Below, piece after piece: positions 42,838-52,417 of a stretch of DNA of 64,000 bases. The position numbers and the translations under genes are program-made. The notes under the pieces are model-generated. The model was given only the letters and a program-made list of their open reading frames with translations. It did no database searches and was not told the origin of the DNA. Numbering within the stretch: the stretch's first letter is position 1; every line of letters starts with the position of its first letter. Source of the stretch: Phenylobacterium immobile (ATCC 35973) (lineage in GTDB: Bacteria > Pseudomonadota > Alphaproteobacteria > Caulobacterales > Caulobacteraceae); contig NZ_CVJQ01000001.1 in NCBI RefSeq assembly GCF_001375595.1, positions 496,001 through 560,000 of the forward strand, read 5' to 3'.

Positions 42838-43659
42838 TCAGACCCTGCGTAACGCCGCCGGTTCGCCAATTCGGGCGATGGCTTCCGCCAGAGGCTCTAT
42901 CGCGACGGCCATGTGCCAGGCGTTAGCGTGGATGATGCGTGAGGCGTCCAGCATCATGGCCACGTGGCCGCGCCAGAAGACGAGGTCGCCGCGCCGAAGG
43001 TCTTCGGCGGAGACGTCGTGGCCAGTGGCGGCCTGCATGTCGGTGTCGCGGGGACAGGCCTGGCCGCAGGCGAAGCGGGACTGCTGGACGAGGCCGGAGC
43101 AGTCGAGCCCCAGGCTCTCGCGGCCGCCCCACAAGTAGGGCGCCCCCAGAAACCGCTCGGCCACCGCGGCGGCGTCGGACTCGAAGGCCAGGCCGATCGG
43201 GGCGAGATGACCCGTGGCGATCCAGCCTGCGCGGTCGACATGGGAGAGGCGGCCCTCGGTCTCGGTCACCCGCACCAGCGACCCGAGCGAATAGGGGCCT
43301 CGCGCCCGCGTCTTGATGCTTGGGGCCTCGAAGGCGTAGGTGCGCAGCGCGCTGATCCGATGGGTCGGCGGGGCCCCTTCGGCGGCCAGGTCCTCCATGG
43401 CGACGAAGCCGACATAGCCGTCACGGCCGGCCTGGCCCCACAGGAACAGGCCGTCTTGTTCGACACTCGAGAAGGTCTCGCCGAACAGAAGCTGGTCGAC
43501 CTGTTCGCCGCTCGCGTCAGGGGTAGCACGGATCGCCGTCGCCGGTGTCACGCAGACCATCGCCCGCGGCTCCAGATAGACTTCGGCCGGAGTGATTCCC
43601 TCCAGTGTGCGACTGGCGATCCCGTCGCGGACCGGCGTCAGCCGCGGGTCGACGATCAT
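42838..43659 (-). CDS. NlpC/P60 family cell-wall hydrolase
   Basis: The 273-residue protein has N-terminal SH3-like repeats (VCVTPATAIRATPDAS, HRISALRTYAFEAP) and a C-terminal NlpC/P60 peptidase with the catalytic Cys in LGLDCSGLVQQS and the His in FWRGHVAMMLD. A third polar residue lies in HANAWHM. It should cleave gamma-D-Glu-diamino-acid bonds in peptidoglycan stem peptides. No signal peptide is seen, so it may act on recycled muropeptides or be exported otherwise. Its start overlaps the M17 peptidase stop (ATGA). Confidence 0.9.
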   Translation of the reverse strand: MIVDPRLTPVRDGIASRTLEGITPAEVYLEPRAMVCVTPATAIRATPDASGEQVDQLLFGETFSSVEQDGLFLWGQAGRDGYVGFVAMEDLAAEGAPPTHRISALRTYAFEAPSIKTRARGPYSLGSLVRVTETEGRLSHVDRAGWIATGHLAPIGLAFESDAAAVAERFLGAPYLWGGRESLGLDCSGLVQQSRFACGQACPRDTDMQAATGHDVSAEDLRRGDLVFWRGHVAMMLDASRIIHANAWHMAVAIEPLAEAIARIGEPAALRRV

Positions 43660-45041
43660 CCGTAGCGCTCGGACAGCAGGGCGAAGAGGGCGCGGATCGC
43701 CTGGGCCTCGCCGCCCGCGAGGTAGCCCGGCCGCGCCCGCGGATTCCAGGCGAAGATGTCGAAATGGATCCAGGCTCCGGTGGTCGGCGCAAAGCGCTTG
43801 AGGAACAGGGCCGCCGTCACCGAGCCCGCCTGCGCCCAACCGTCCGGATCGTTCTTCAGGTCGGCGATGTCGGAATCGAGCGCGTCCTCGTAGCCCTTCC
43901 AAAGGGGCATGCGCCACAGATGGTCGGCCTGGTCCTCCGCATGGCGCGCGAGGTCCGCCGCCAGGCCGTCGTCATCTGTGTAGAAGGGCGGCAACTGCGG
44001 GCCGAGCGCGGCCCGCGCCGCGCCCGTCAGGGTGGCCAGGTCGATCGTCAGCACCGGGTCCAGTTCGGCGGCGCGAGTCAGGGCGTCGGCTAGGATCAGT
44101 CGGCCTTCGGCGTCGGTGTTGCCGACCTCGATGGACAGGCCCTTGCGCGACGCCAGAACGTCGCCCGGCCGCATGGCGTCGCCGGAGATGGCGTTCTCGA
44201 CGACGGGTGTGATAACCACGAGGCGTACGGCCAGGCGCGCCGCCATGATCATCCGGCCCAGGGCCAGGGCATGGGCCGCGCCGCCCATGTCCTTCTTCAT
44301 CTGGCGCATGCCCGCGGAGGGTTTGATGTCCAGGCCGCCGGTGTCGAACACCACACCCTTGCCGACGATGACGACGAGCGGATGGGTGGGATCGCCCCAG
44401 GCGATCTCCAGCATGCGCGGGCTGCGCGCCTCGACCGCGGCGCGGCCGACGGCGTGAACCGCGGGATAGTTCTCTTCCAGAAGGGCGTCGCCGACGACGG
44501 TGGTCAGGGTCGCGCCATACTGCTGGGCGATCTCGCGGGCGATGGCCTCAAGCTGCAGGGGCCCCATGTCGTTGGCCGGGGTGTTGACCATGTCGCGGGC
44601 CAGCGCGCAGGCGTGCGCGATGCTCCGCACCGCCGTCGCCATGGCGGCGTCCTCGACCAGCAGGCTGGGGCCGTCGCCAGGCTGCGCCTGCTTGTAGCGG
44701 CCGAACCGATAGGTCCCGAGCGCAAAGGCCAGCGCCGCCTTGCGCGTATCCAGATCGGCCGGCGCCTCTGCGATCCTATAGGCGCCGGACGAAAGCTTGG
44801 TCGGCAGGCCGCGGAAGCTCCAGGGGTCGGCCTTGGCGCCCAGGCCGAACAGGATGCGATCAACGCCGCCGTCCTCGCCGGGGATGGCCAAGGCCTGGCC
44901 GGCCTTGGCCTCGAACTTGGCCTGGGTCGCCATGGCGCGGGCCAGGGGATGCAAGGCGCCAAGCGCCGCCTCCAGCTTGTCCGGGCCGATGGCGTGGATC
45001 GGCGTGGCGCTGTCGGCGGTATCGAGGATGGGGTCGGTCAT
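43656..45041 (-). CDS. Leucyl aminopeptidase family (M17) peptidase
   Basis: The 461-residue metallopeptidase has the two-metal centre motifs KGVVFDTGGLDIKPSAG, MKKDMGGAA and the signature NTDAEGRLILADAL (about residues 280-293). The N-terminal domain is shorter and less conserved than in PepA, matching the PepB/M17-like group. It trims N-terminal residues in the cytosol. Coupling with the NlpC/P60 gene suggests peptidoglycan-peptide recycling, which is inference. Confidence 0.92.
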   Translation of the reverse strand: MTDPILDTADSATPIHAIGPDKLEAALGALHPLARAMATQAKFEAKAGQALAIPGEDGGVDRILFGLGAKADPWSFRGLPTKLSSGAYRIAEAPADLDTRKAALAFALGTYRFGRYKQAQPGDGPSLLVEDAAMATAVRSIAHACALARDMVNTPANDMGPLQLEAIAREIAQQYGATLTTVVGDALLEENYPAVHAVGRAAVEARSPRMLEIAWGDPTHPLVVIVGKGVVFDTGGLDIKPSAGMRQMKKDMGGAAHALALGRMIMAARLAVRLVVITPVVENAISGDAMRPGDVLASRKGLSIEVGNTDAEGRLILADALTRAAELDPVLTIDLATLTGAARAALGPQLPPFYTDDDGLAADLARHAEDQADHLWRMPLWKGYEDALDSDIADLKNDPDGWAQAGSVTAALFLKRFAPTTGAWIHFDIFAWNPRARPGYLAGGEAQAIRALFALLSERYG

Positions 45042-45112
45042 GCTTCGGCGTCCCGGGAAATCTTCACCAACGCATCAGACCCCGCATCGCGGCGGGCCGC
45101 AACAGGCGCGAC

Positions 45113-45610
45113 CTAGGCCAGGGGCGAGGCCGGCAGCGCGCCCAGGGCGCCGCAGGCGATGGCGATGCCGTAGGGCATCTCGCGGCCCGTCGACGATATT
45201 CGCGCGATCCAGGCCGGCCCATTCTGCAGGTGCGGCCGGACCGCATCCGATCGGATGACCACCAGCACCACCGCCAGGATGGCGCCGGCCAGCACGGTGC
45301 ACAGCAGGAAAACGCTGATCTGCGGCCAGCCGAACCAAAGCGCGCTCACAGCGAGCAGCTTGGCGTCGCCGCCGCCCAGCGCGCGCAGGGCGAAGAGCCC
45401 GAAGCCCATCACCAGGATCGCGGCGCCCGTGGCCACGCACAGGCCGATCGTTGGCAGGTTGACGCCGGAGGTCGTCGCGGCGATGGCGAACAGCGCCAGG
45501 ATCGCAAGCGAGATCCAGTTGGGAATTCGGTAGCTTGTCGCGTCATAGAGCGCCGCGACGATCGTCAGCGCGGGAAAAGCCAGGAAGCTGATGAGGTGAA
45601 TCAGGTTCAT
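45113..45610 (-). CDS. Prepilin peptidase, CpaA/TadV type
   Basis: The 165-residue membrane protein has about five helices and the GxGD aspartyl-protease pair: D in LYDATSYRIPN and D in GGGDAKLLAV. It lacks the N-terminal methyltransferase domain of PilD, as CpaA/TadV proteins do. It would cleave the leader of Flp pilins. No pilin or other cpa/tad genes are nearby, so it acts on pilins encoded elsewhere. The start is at 45610, giving MNLIHLISFLAFPAL. Confidence 0.88.
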   Translation of the reverse strand: MNLIHLISFLAFPALTIVAALYDATSYRIPNWISLAILALFAIAATTSGVNLPTIGLCVATGAAILVMGFGLFALRALGGGDAKLLAVSALWFGWPQISVFLLCTVLAGAILAVVLVVIRSDAVRPHLQNGPAWIARISSTGREMPYGIAIACGALGALPASPLA

Positions 45611-45653
45611 TTTACTCGTTACAAGGTGCGTACCACCTCTGGTTGCGGCGCGG

Positions 45654-46442
45654 CTATAGCTCAACTGCGAAAGATGACGCCTCGATCACGGCAAGCTTAG
45701 GCCAGGGGTCGTAAGCTCGGCCGTCGATGCTGGCGACGGGCCGCAGGCCGATCAGGCTGTTGCTCAGAAGAACGGCGTCGGCGGCCAGCAAACGGTCCAG
45801 GCCGGCGCGGACCTCGACAACCTCAATATCGAGCGCGGGCGCTGCGGCCAGCACGCTCGCGCGCATGATCCCGCCCAGCACGCCGCAGGCGAGCGCCGGC
45901 GTGACCATGGCCTTCCCCTCGATCCAGAAAAGGTTGGCCGCGCCCGCGCAGGCCACTTCGTCAAGGGTGTTCAGCAGGATCGCCTCGTCGGCGCCGGCGG
46001 CCCGGGCCTCTTCGCGCGCCAGGACGTTGTCGAGGTAGGCCAGCGTCTTCAGCCGACTGGCTGGCGAGCGGTCGTTTCGACGGATGCTGGCGACGGCGAG
46101 GCGCGCCGGCGCGAGCGGTTTAGGCGAAGGCGCTGCGGTGGCGACCAGTCGGGGCGCTAGCGCGGCCGGCCTATCGAGGCCACGGCCCCCGGAGCCGGCA
46201 GTGTAGGTCAGCCGCACGGCCGCACGGCCAGCCATGAGACTCGCCGCGCCCAGCGCCTGCAGGGCCGCTTCGCGTATCGCCCGCGCGTTTGGGGCTGGCA
46301 GGCCCAGGATCGCGCAGCCGGCGGCCATGCGTGCGAGGTGCGCCGCCAGCCGAGGCATGTCGCCGTCGACTGCCAGCACGGTCTCGAACAGCCCGTCGCC
46401 GAGGGTGAATCCGCGATCGTCCGCGGGGACGAGGTCGGCCAT
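45654..46442 (-). CDS. Class IV aminotransferase (aminodeoxychorismate lyase-like)
   Basis: The 262-residue fold-type IV PLP protein has the N-terminal DRGFTLGDGLFETV motif, the PLP lysine in SRLKTLAYLDNVLA and the phosphate-binding C-terminal segment ADAVLLSNSLIGLRPV. The size and DGLFETV favour PabC-like 4-amino-4-deoxychorismate lyase (p-aminobenzoate for folate), but D-amino acid or branched-chain aminotransferases are alternatives. The usual Glu-Gly-x-x-x-Asn stretch reads CAGAAN. It lies between the aldo-keto reductase and cpaA on the same strand. Confidence 0.82.
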   Translation of the reverse strand: MADLVPADDRGFTLGDGLFETVLAVDGDMPRLAAHLARMAAGCAILGLPAPNARAIREAALQALGAASLMAGRAAVRLTYTAGSGGRGLDRPAALAPRLVATAAPSPKPLAPARLAVASIRRNDRSPASRLKTLAYLDNVLAREEARAAGADEAILLNTLDEVACAGAANLFWIEGKAMVTPALACGVLGGIMRASVLAAAPALDIEVVEVRAGLDRLLAADAVLLSNSLIGLRPVASIDGRAYDPWPKLAVIEASSFAVEL

Positions 46443-46450
46443 GGCCCGGC

Positions 46451-47362
46451 TCAGAGCGCCAGCTGGCGAACCTCGTCCTGCTCGGCGAGCGTCAGGATCC
46501 AGTCGCCGGCCGCGGCGTTGGCCTTGACCTGTTCGGGCTTTGTGGCGCCGGCGATCACGGACGGGATCTTGGGGTCGGCCAGCAGCCAGGCGAACGCGAG
46601 CTCGAGGATCGAATGGCCGCGAGCCTCCGCCCAGGCGGTCAGGCGTTCGATTCGGTCGAAGTTCTCATCCGACAACGCCTTGCCGAAGCGTTCCATGTTG
46701 CCGGCGTAACGTGTGCCTTCCGCGGGCGCCTCGCCGCGCCTGTACTTGCCGGTCAGCAGGCCCGAGGCGAGCGGGAAATAGGGCAGCAGGCTGAGCTCCA
46801 GCTTGCCGATGGTCGGCAGGACCTCGGCCTCGATGTCCCGCTTGAGGATCGAATAGTCCTCTTCGGTGGAGGCGAAGCCGACGAGGCCGGCGTCCTTGGC
46901 GACGCGGTCAGCTTCCTCGAGCTGGGCCGTCGAGAAGTTCGAACAGGCGATGTGGCGGACCTTGCCCGCCGCGATCAGGTCGTTCAGCGCCTGCAGGGTC
47001 TCCAGGATGGGCGTCTTGGCGTCTGGAAAATGCAGCATGTAGAGGTCGATATAGTCGGTCCCGAGGCGTTGCAGGCTCGCCTCGACGCACGACATGACAT
47101 TGTCGCGGGCGCCGCCGGTGCGCGCGCCGAACTTGGTCAGGATGATCACATCCTTGCGGCGTTCTCCGAGCGCCTTGCCGAGGTACTGTTCCGACAGGCC
47201 GTCGCCGTACATGTCGGCGGTGTCGAAGAAGTTGATTCCGGCGTTCAGGCTGGCGTCGACGACGGCCTGGGTGGCGGCCTGGTCGATCCGGCCGAAATTG
47301 TTGCAGCCGAGGCCGATGACGCTGACGTCAAGGTCGGTCCGGGCGATGCGGCGCGTCTGCAT
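46451..47362 (-). CDS. Aldo/keto reductase
   Basis: The 303-residue TIM-barrel NADPH oxidoreductase has the full tetrad: Asp in FFDTADMYG, Tyr in the same motif, Lys in ILTKFGA and His in YMLHFPDAK. The C-terminal SVIAGATKPEQVKAN is the cofactor-phosphate loop. The sequence resembles the AKR11/12 YajO-YhdN group. Substrate is unknown. It follows trmB by 88 bases and precedes the aminotransferase, all on the minus strand. Confidence 0.92.
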   Translation of the reverse strand: MQTRRIARTDLDVSVIGLGCNNFGRIDQAATQAVVDASLNAGINFFDTADMYGDGLSEQYLGKALGERRKDVIILTKFGARTGGARDNVMSCVEASLQRLGTDYIDLYMLHFPDAKTPILETLQALNDLIAAGKVRHIACSNFSTAQLEEADRVAKDAGLVGFASTEEDYSILKRDIEAEVLPTIGKLELSLLPYFPLASGLLTGKYRRGEAPAEGTRYAGNMERFGKALSDENFDRIERLTAWAEARGHSILELAFAWLLADPKIPSVIAGATKPEQVKANAAAGDWILTLAEQDEVRQLAL

Positions 47363-47450
47363 CGGGTCTCTCCCAAAGTGTGTTCTGTGATCGTCGCCTG
47401 ACGCGACTTCAGAGCCAAGCTTACAGGGCCTCAGGCCTGCGTCGAGCGCT

Positions 47451-48134
47451 TCAGACGCGGCGGAAGTCCAGAAAAACAGGACGACAGTCGCCCAGCTGCT
47501 TTTCCTCGTAGCGCGTGGTGACGTGGTCGGCCGGGGGCAGACGCCAGTCGTCCGCCGCCTCGGCGGTCCAGGCGAAGGCGGGTTCGGCCCTAAGGATGGC
47601 GAGCGTCCAGTCGACGTAGTCGGCCCAGTCGCTGGCGAAGCGCAGCGCCCCGCCAGGTCTGAGCAGCCGCGCTAGGTCGCCGGCGAGCTCGGCCTGGATC
47701 AGCCGGCGCTTGTGGTGGCGGGCTTTCGGCCAGGGGTCAGGAAACAGGATGAAGACGCGGCTCAGGCAGGCGTTCGGGAGCCGCGACAGCAGCTCGCGGA
47801 CATCGCCGTCGTACAGGCGCACATTGTCGAGCCTGCCTTCATCGATGTGGCGAAGGGCGCTGGCGACGCCGTTCTGGAACGGCTCGGCCCCGATGATCAT
47901 GACGTCGGGATGCGCCTTGGCCTGGGCGGCCATGTGCTCGCCGCCGCCGAAGCCGATCTCGAGCCAGACTTCCTTCGCTTCGGGTGCGAGGGCGGCCGGA
48001 TCCACGGCGCCTTGCGGCACGCGCAGCCTCGGCAGCAGCGTGTCCATCAGCGCCGCCTGCCGGGGCTTGATCGGCCGCGACTTGATGCGGCCGAAGGAGC
48101 GCATGGGCGGATGGTCCGCCCCAGAGCCTGACAC
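47451..48134 (-). CDS. trmB: tRNA (guanine-N7-)-methyltransferase
   Basis: The 227-residue enzyme methylates G46 of tRNAs. Family markers are the SAM motif LEIGFGGGEHMAAQAK, GAEPFQNGVASAL, the catalytic FILFPDPWPKARHHKRRL and the C-terminal TRYEEKQLGDCRPV. It lies five bases after metK in the metK-trmB pair, so the SAM producer and user are expressed together. Confidence 0.97.
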   Translation of the reverse strand: MSGSGADHPPMRSFGRIKSRPIKPRQAALMDTLLPRLRVPQGAVDPAALAPEAKEVWLEIGFGGGEHMAAQAKAHPDVMIIGAEPFQNGVASALRHIDEGRLDNVRLYDGDVRELLSRLPNACLSRVFILFPDPWPKARHHKRRLIQAELAGDLARLLRPGGALRFASDWADYVDWTLAILRAEPAFAWTAEAADDWRLPPADHVTTRYEEKQLGDCRPVFLDFRRV

Positions 48135-48139
48135 TTGCG

Positions 48140-49360
48140 CTAAAGCAGCTGGCGCAGCTGGTCGGCGAGGTCGGTTTTCTCCCAGGAGAAGCCGCCTTCG
48201 GCGTCCGGTGTCCGGCCAAAATGGCCATAGGCCGCCGTGCGCGCATAGATCGGCCGATTGAGGCCCAGGTGCTCGCGGATCGCCCGCGGGGTCGCCCCGC
48301 CGATCAGTTCGGGCAGGATCATCTCCAGCTTGGTGGGATCGACGAGGCCCGTGTCATGCAGATCGACATAGAAGGACAGCGGCTGGGCGACGCCGATCGC
48401 ATAGCTGATCTGGATCGTGCAGCGCCGCGCGAGGCCGGCGGCCACCACGTTCTTAGCCAGGTAACGGCAGGCGTAGGCCGCCGAGCGGTCGACCTTGGTC
48501 GGGTCCTTGCCTGAGAACGCGCCGCCGCCGTGCGGCGAGGCGCCGCCGTAGGTGTCGACGATGATCTTGCGGCCCGTCAGGCCGGCGTCGCCGTCAGGCC
48601 CGCCGATCTCGAAGCGGCCGGTCGGATTGACGTGCCACTGGGTGTTCTTGGTGAGCAGGCCTTCAGGGAAGACGCCCTCCACATAGGGCCGGATCACCTG
48701 TTCGATGCGCTTGGGCGTGGCGATGTGCAGGCCGACGCGCTTCTTGTGCTGGGTCGAGACGACGATCTGCAGCACCTCGACGGGGCGGCCGTTCTCATAG
48801 CGCAGGGTGACCTGGCTCTTGGCGTCGGGTTCCAGCACCGGGCATTCGCCGGAGTGACGCACCTCGGCCAGCTTGCGCAGGATGTCGTGGCTGTACTGCA
48901 GGGTCGCCGGCATGAGGTTCGGCGTCTCGTCGCACGCGAAGCCGAACATGATGCCCTGGTCGCCCGCGCCCTCGTCCTTGTTGCCCGAGGCGTCCACGCC
49001 CTGGGCGATATGGTCGGACTGCGGGTGCAGGTGGCAGGCGTACTTGGCCTTGGCCCAGTGGAAGCCCTTCTGCTCGTAGCCGATCTCGCGCACCGCGGCG
49101 CGGATCTGGTCCTCAAGGCCATTGATGATCTCTTTGTTCAAAGCCTTGTTCTCGGCCTTGGACGCGCCCGGCCGACCGGCGCGCACTTCGCCAGCCAGCA
49201 CGATCCGGTTCGTGGTGACCAGGGTCTCGCAGGCCACGCGGGCCTGGGGCTCAACGCTCAGGAAGGCGTCGACGACGGTGTCGGAGATCCGGTCGGCGAC
49301 CTTGTCCGGATGGCCCTCGGACACGCTTTCGCTCGTGAAGATGTAGCTCGAACGGCTCAA
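48140..49360 (-). CDS. metK: S-adenosylmethionine synthetase
   Basis: The 406-residue enzyme makes SAM from methionine and ATP. It shows [33 protein letters not shown], the phosphate loop [19 protein letters not shown] and [17 protein letters not shown]. It sits between the XRE gene and trmB. An inverted repeat ATAAGG-4-CCTTAT lies 73 bases upstream of the start, within the probable promoter. A few more residues than E. coli MetK arise from internal loops, as in other alphaproteobacteria. Confidence 0.98.
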   Translation of the reverse strand: MSRSSYIFTSESVSEGHPDKVADRISDTVVDAFLSVEPQARVACETLVTTNRIVLAGEVRAGRPGASKAENKALNKEIINGLEDQIRAAVREIGYEQKGFHWAKAKYACHLHPQSDHIAQGVDASGNKDEGAGDQGIMFGFACDETPNLMPATLQYSHDILRKLAEVRHSGECPVLEPDAKSQVTLRYENGRPVEVLQIVVSTQHKKRVGLHIATPKRIEQVIRPYVEGVFPEGLLTKNTQWHVNPTGRFEIGGPDGDAGLTGRKIIVDTYGGASPHGGGAFSGKDPTKVDRSAAYACRYLAKNVVAAGLARRCTIQISYAIGVAQPLSFYVDLHDTGLVDPTKLEMILPELIGGATPRAIREHLGLNRPIYARTAAYGHFGRTPDAEGGFSWEKTDLADQLRQLL

Positions 49361-49432
49361 CGGGTCGCTCCTGATCGGTCTGAACGCACGGACCCATGCC
49401 TATAGAGCGATGTGGCTGAGCCGCCAAGGCGC

Positions 49433-49448
49433 ATAAGGATCGCCTTAT
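49433..49448. promoter_or_regulatory. Dyad ATAAGG-ATCG-CCTTAT upstream of metK
   Basis: The 16-base element has perfect 6-bp arms and a 4-base centre, lying between the metK start and the XRE gene stop. Its position suits an operator for a methionine/SAM regulator or for the neighbouring XRE protein. No SAM riboswitch consensus was recognised in the same spacer. Confidence 0.55.
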
Positions 49449-49463
49449 ATGGAGTGTCGGTGG

Positions 49464-49883
49464 TCAGACCGCGGAGGGTTCCTCGCTCAGGGTTCGGACC
49501 AGATCGAGAACCTTGCGGCGGACACGGCCCTGTTTGATCCGCGGGAAGGCGGAGGCCAGCTCCATGCCTTCGCTGGTCAGCAGGAAATCCTGAACGGCGT
49601 CACTGCGGCCAGCGCTCGCCGTGCTGTTAGAGGCGGCGTCATGCAGGCCTTCGTAGAAATAGGCGACGGAAGTATTTAGGGCCTGTGAAACTTCAAACAG
49701 CTTGGAGGCGCTGACCCGGTTGGCGGCGCGCTCGTACTTCTGGATCTGTTGGAATGTCAGCCCGATGCTCTCGGCCAGCTTCTCCTGGCTCACGCCAAGT
49801 TCTTTGCGTCTCATTCTGATCCGCAGACCCACGTGGCGATCGATGGGATTGGGGCCGGTGTCCGTACCCGCAAGCTTGTCCAT
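49464..49883 (-). CDS. XRE-family transcriptional regulator
   Basis: The 139-residue protein has a Cro/C1-type helix-turn-helix: LRIRMRRKELGVSQEKLA, IGLTFQQIQKYERAANRV and LFEVSQALNTSVAYF, near residues 20-78. A C-terminal variable region with RIKQGRVRRKVLDLVRTLS follows. In alphaproteobacteria a protein of this form regularly sits between lnt and metK; similar short XRE proteins act in cell-cycle and stress control, but the target here is unknown. It may act on the dyad upstream of metK. Confidence 0.92.
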   Translation of the reverse strand: MDKLAGTDTGPNPIDRHVGLRIRMRRKELGVSQEKLAESIGLTFQQIQKYERAANRVSASKLFEVSQALNTSVAYFYEGLHDAASNSTASAGRSDAVQDFLLTSEGMELASAFPRIKQGRVRRKVLDLVRTLSEEPSAV

Positions 49884-49934
49884 GGTCCTTCAAATAGCGA
49901 AAGCTTGGCGAAGGTGGAATAGCTGGGGGGTGCG

Positions 49935-51497
49935 TCAAGCAATCGCGGGTCGGCGCAGCCGACTATGCGCGGCCAAGCCTAGGGACAGCGTCAGGAAAAC
50001 TGAAAATATAAGGTCGCCTACCCGACCGTAGACTGTGCTTGGCAGCGCCGGCGGCAACGGCGCATCGATCACGCCCAGATCTCCGAGGCCCAGAGCGGCG
50101 TTGATCCGGCCATGGGCGTCGATAATCCCGGAAACGCCGGTCGGTGTTGCGCGGATCAGCGGCAGGCCTTCCTCGATCGCCCGATAGCTGGCGATGTTGA
50201 GGTGCTGCAGGGGCCCGCTGGTGGCGCCGAACCAGGCGTCGTTGGAGACGTTGAGCAGGAAAGCCGGACGCGTTTCGCCGCGGATCGCCGCATCGCGGGC
50301 GAAGCCGGGGAAGAGCGCCTCGTAACAGATGAGCGGTTGGAACGGGGCCAGCCCCGCCAGCGCCATAGGGGTGGGCGGCGGCCCGGCGGTGAAGTCCTCG
50401 GGCATGTGGACCAGGCTTCGCAGGCCGATCTGGGTGGCGAAGTCCCTCGTCGGCAGGAACTCGCCGAAGGGGACAAGCCGACGCTTGTCGTAGGCCGCCT
50501 CGATGCGGACGGATCCGCCGGCGCGGCGCAGGGCGACCAGGCTGTTGAAGTAGTCGACGCGCCCGTCGGGCCTCACGCCCGCGCGATTGGCCCCCATGAG
50601 CAGGACGCCGTCCGGCCGGATCGCCTGGGCGAGCCGCGGGCCGTAAGGGCTTTCCGGCGCCGTCAGGTCCTGCAGGACCGCAGGCAACGCGCCTTCCGGC
50701 CAGATCACCACCTTCGGGGCGCCCGGGCGGCGTGAGAGATCAGCGTAGGTGCGGACGATCAGGTCCAGGTTCTCAGGCCGCCACTTGTCCTTCTGGTCGA
50801 TATTGGCCTGGACGATGCGCACAAGCGGCGCCGACAACGCCGGTTCCGGCGCCTGGGCGAGGCGAACCTCGCCATAACCGTAGAGCCCGGCCAGGGCCGC
50901 CGCCATGACGCCGGCGGCGATCAACCGTCCACGCCGCGCGCTGGCGTCGAACAGGACCGCCGGCGCCGCCGCCAAGGCCAAGGTCACCCAGGTCAACCCA
51001 TAGGCGCCGATCAACGAGGCGATCTGCGACGGCGCCGACCCGGCGCGCCAGGTCTCGCCCGGTAGGTTCCAGGGGAAGCCGGTGAAGAGGTGCCCGCGCA
51101 ACCATTCGGCGCCGGCGAAGGCGCCAGCAAACACCACGGCGCGCCACAGGCCTTGCGGCCGCGCCAGGCGATAAATCAGGCCGCCCAGACCCCAGAACAG
51201 GGCGAGCCCCGCGGCCATCAGGACCAGGGCGAAGGGGGCCATCCAACCCTGGTTTTTCGCGTCGACCATGAAGGGCTCGACGATCCACCAGACACCCACC
51301 GCGAAATAGCCCAGGCCGGCCAGCCAGCCGCGGAACAGGGCCGAGCGCCAGGACGCGGCCACGTCCAGCCGCGACATCAGGAGCGCATAGCCCAGCAGGC
51401 CCAGCGTCGCGCCGAACGGCGGATGGGCCAGGCCCGCCGCGGCGCCCGCCAGCAGGCACAAGGCGCGAACGGTCCAGGGCGAGTTCAGCCAGGTCAT
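49935..51497 (-). CDS. lnt: Apolipoprotein N-acyltransferase
   Basis: The 520-residue inner-membrane enzyme adds the third acyl chain to lipoproteins. About six N-terminal helices are followed by a periplasmic nitrilase-like domain. The triad is visible: Glu in VVIWPEGALPAV, Lys in AYDKRRLVPFGEFLP and Cys in PLICYEALFPG. A final C-terminal helix (LIFSVFLTLSLGLAA) anchors the domain. The start overlaps the corC stop by four bases. Confidence 0.96.
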   Translation of the reverse strand: MTWLNSPWTVRALCLLAGAAAGLAHPPFGATLGLLGYALLMSRLDVAASWRSALFRGWLAGLGYFAVGVWWIVEPFMVDAKNQGWMAPFALVLMAAGLALFWGLGGLIYRLARPQGLWRAVVFAGAFAGAEWLRGHLFTGFPWNLPGETWRAGSAPSQIASLIGAYGLTWVTLALAAAPAVLFDASARRGRLIAAGVMAAALAGLYGYGEVRLAQAPEPALSAPLVRIVQANIDQKDKWRPENLDLIVRTYADLSRRPGAPKVVIWPEGALPAVLQDLTAPESPYGPRLAQAIRPDGVLLMGANRAGVRPDGRVDYFNSLVALRRAGGSVRIEAAYDKRRLVPFGEFLPTRDFATQIGLRSLVHMPEDFTAGPPPTPMALAGLAPFQPLICYEALFPGFARDAAIRGETRPAFLLNVSNDAWFGATSGPLQHLNIASYRAIEEGLPLIRATPTGVSGIIDAHGRINAALGLGDLGVIDAPLPPALPSTVYGRVGDLIFSVFLTLSLGLAAHSRLRRPAIA

Positions 51498-52417
51498 TTT
51501 CCAGTGGGCTCGTCGAGAATCGAGTGGGCGATCGGGGTCGGCGCGGGCCGGATCCGCACGCGCTTGACCCGTCTGGGGTCAGCCGACATGACCTCGAACA
51601 CCAGGCCCGAGGCGTGTTCGATCTTCTCGCCACGCTGAGGGACGTGGCCGGCCAGGGTGTTCAGGAGGCCCGCGACTGTGTCGATCTCTTCGTCCAGATC
51701 GGGCGGCGAGAGGACGCCCAGCGACAGCACCGCCTCCAGGTCGTCCAGGGGCTGGCGGCCATCCACCAGCCAGCCATGCTTGTCCTCGGCGATGGGGGCC
51801 ACGCCATCCCCGTCCTCGTCGTGCTCGTCGGCGATGTCGCCGACCAGGGCCTCCAGCAGATCCTCAAGCGTCACCAAACCGTCGACGCCGCCGAACTCGT
51901 CGATGACCAGGGCCATGTGGCTGCGCCGCGCGCGCATCATCGACATCAGCTCTGACGCGCGCATGAACGGCGGCACATAGAGCACCTTGCGCACCAGATT
52001 GTGCCGGCCCTGCAACAGCTGGTCCTCCGGCTTGGGCCGCCGCGTCTTTCGGGCCATGAGGCGGAAGACGTCCTTGACGTGGACCACGCCCACCGGCTCG
52101 TCGAGGGTGTCGCGGTAGACCGGCATGCGCGAGTGTTCGGCGACGACGAAACGGTCCACCAGCTCGGAGAACGGGCAGCCCCGTTCGACCGCAACGATAT
52201 CCGCGCGCGGCTTCATGACGTCGTGGACGCGCAGGTCCTGGAAGGCCCGGGCCTGAAGGACAAGGGTTTCATTGGTCGCGATCTGCGCCTGAGAAGCGTC
52301 GCTCTCCGCGGGTCCGCCCGGCGGCGCGGGTTTGCGGAACAGGTCCAACAGGGCCCTTACGCCGCGCCGGCCTTTCGGGCCGGAAGCGGCGTCGCGACGA
52401 GAGTCCGGGTCAGTCAT
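51494..52417 (-). CDS. CBS-domain hemolysin/CorC family protein
   Basis: This 307-residue protein has two CBS domains (from LRVHDVMKPRADIVAVER and PVGVVHVKDVFRL) and a C-terminal CorC_HlyC domain with EEIDTVAGLLNTLAGHVP. The DUF21 membrane domain is absent, so it is the short CorC/YbeX form, a cytosolic protein linked to Mg/Co homeostasis and to ribosome stress. The chosen ATG at 52417 overlaps the ybeY end by eight bases. The ybeY-corC-lnt order is conserved. Confidence 0.93.
   Translation of the reverse strand: MTDPDSRRDAASGPKGRRGVRALLDLFRKPAPPGGPAESDASQAQIATNETLVLQARAFQDLRVHDVMKPRADIVAVERGCPFSELVDRFVVAEHSRMPVYRDTLDEPVGVVHVKDVFRLMARKTRRPKPEDQLLQGRHNLVRKVLYVPPFMRASELMSMMRARRSHMALVIDEFGGVDGLVTLEDLLEALVGDIADEHDEDGDGVAPIAEDKHGWLVDGRQPLDDLEAVLSLGVLSPPDLDEEIDTVAGLLNTLAGHVPQRGEKIEHASGLVFEVMSADPRRVKRVRIRPAPTPIAHSILDEPTGK

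Noticed and set aside
49361..49463. Possible SAM/SAH riboswitch in front of metK.
   Set aside because: The spacer is short and shows only one simple dyad, without the conserved riboswitch core.
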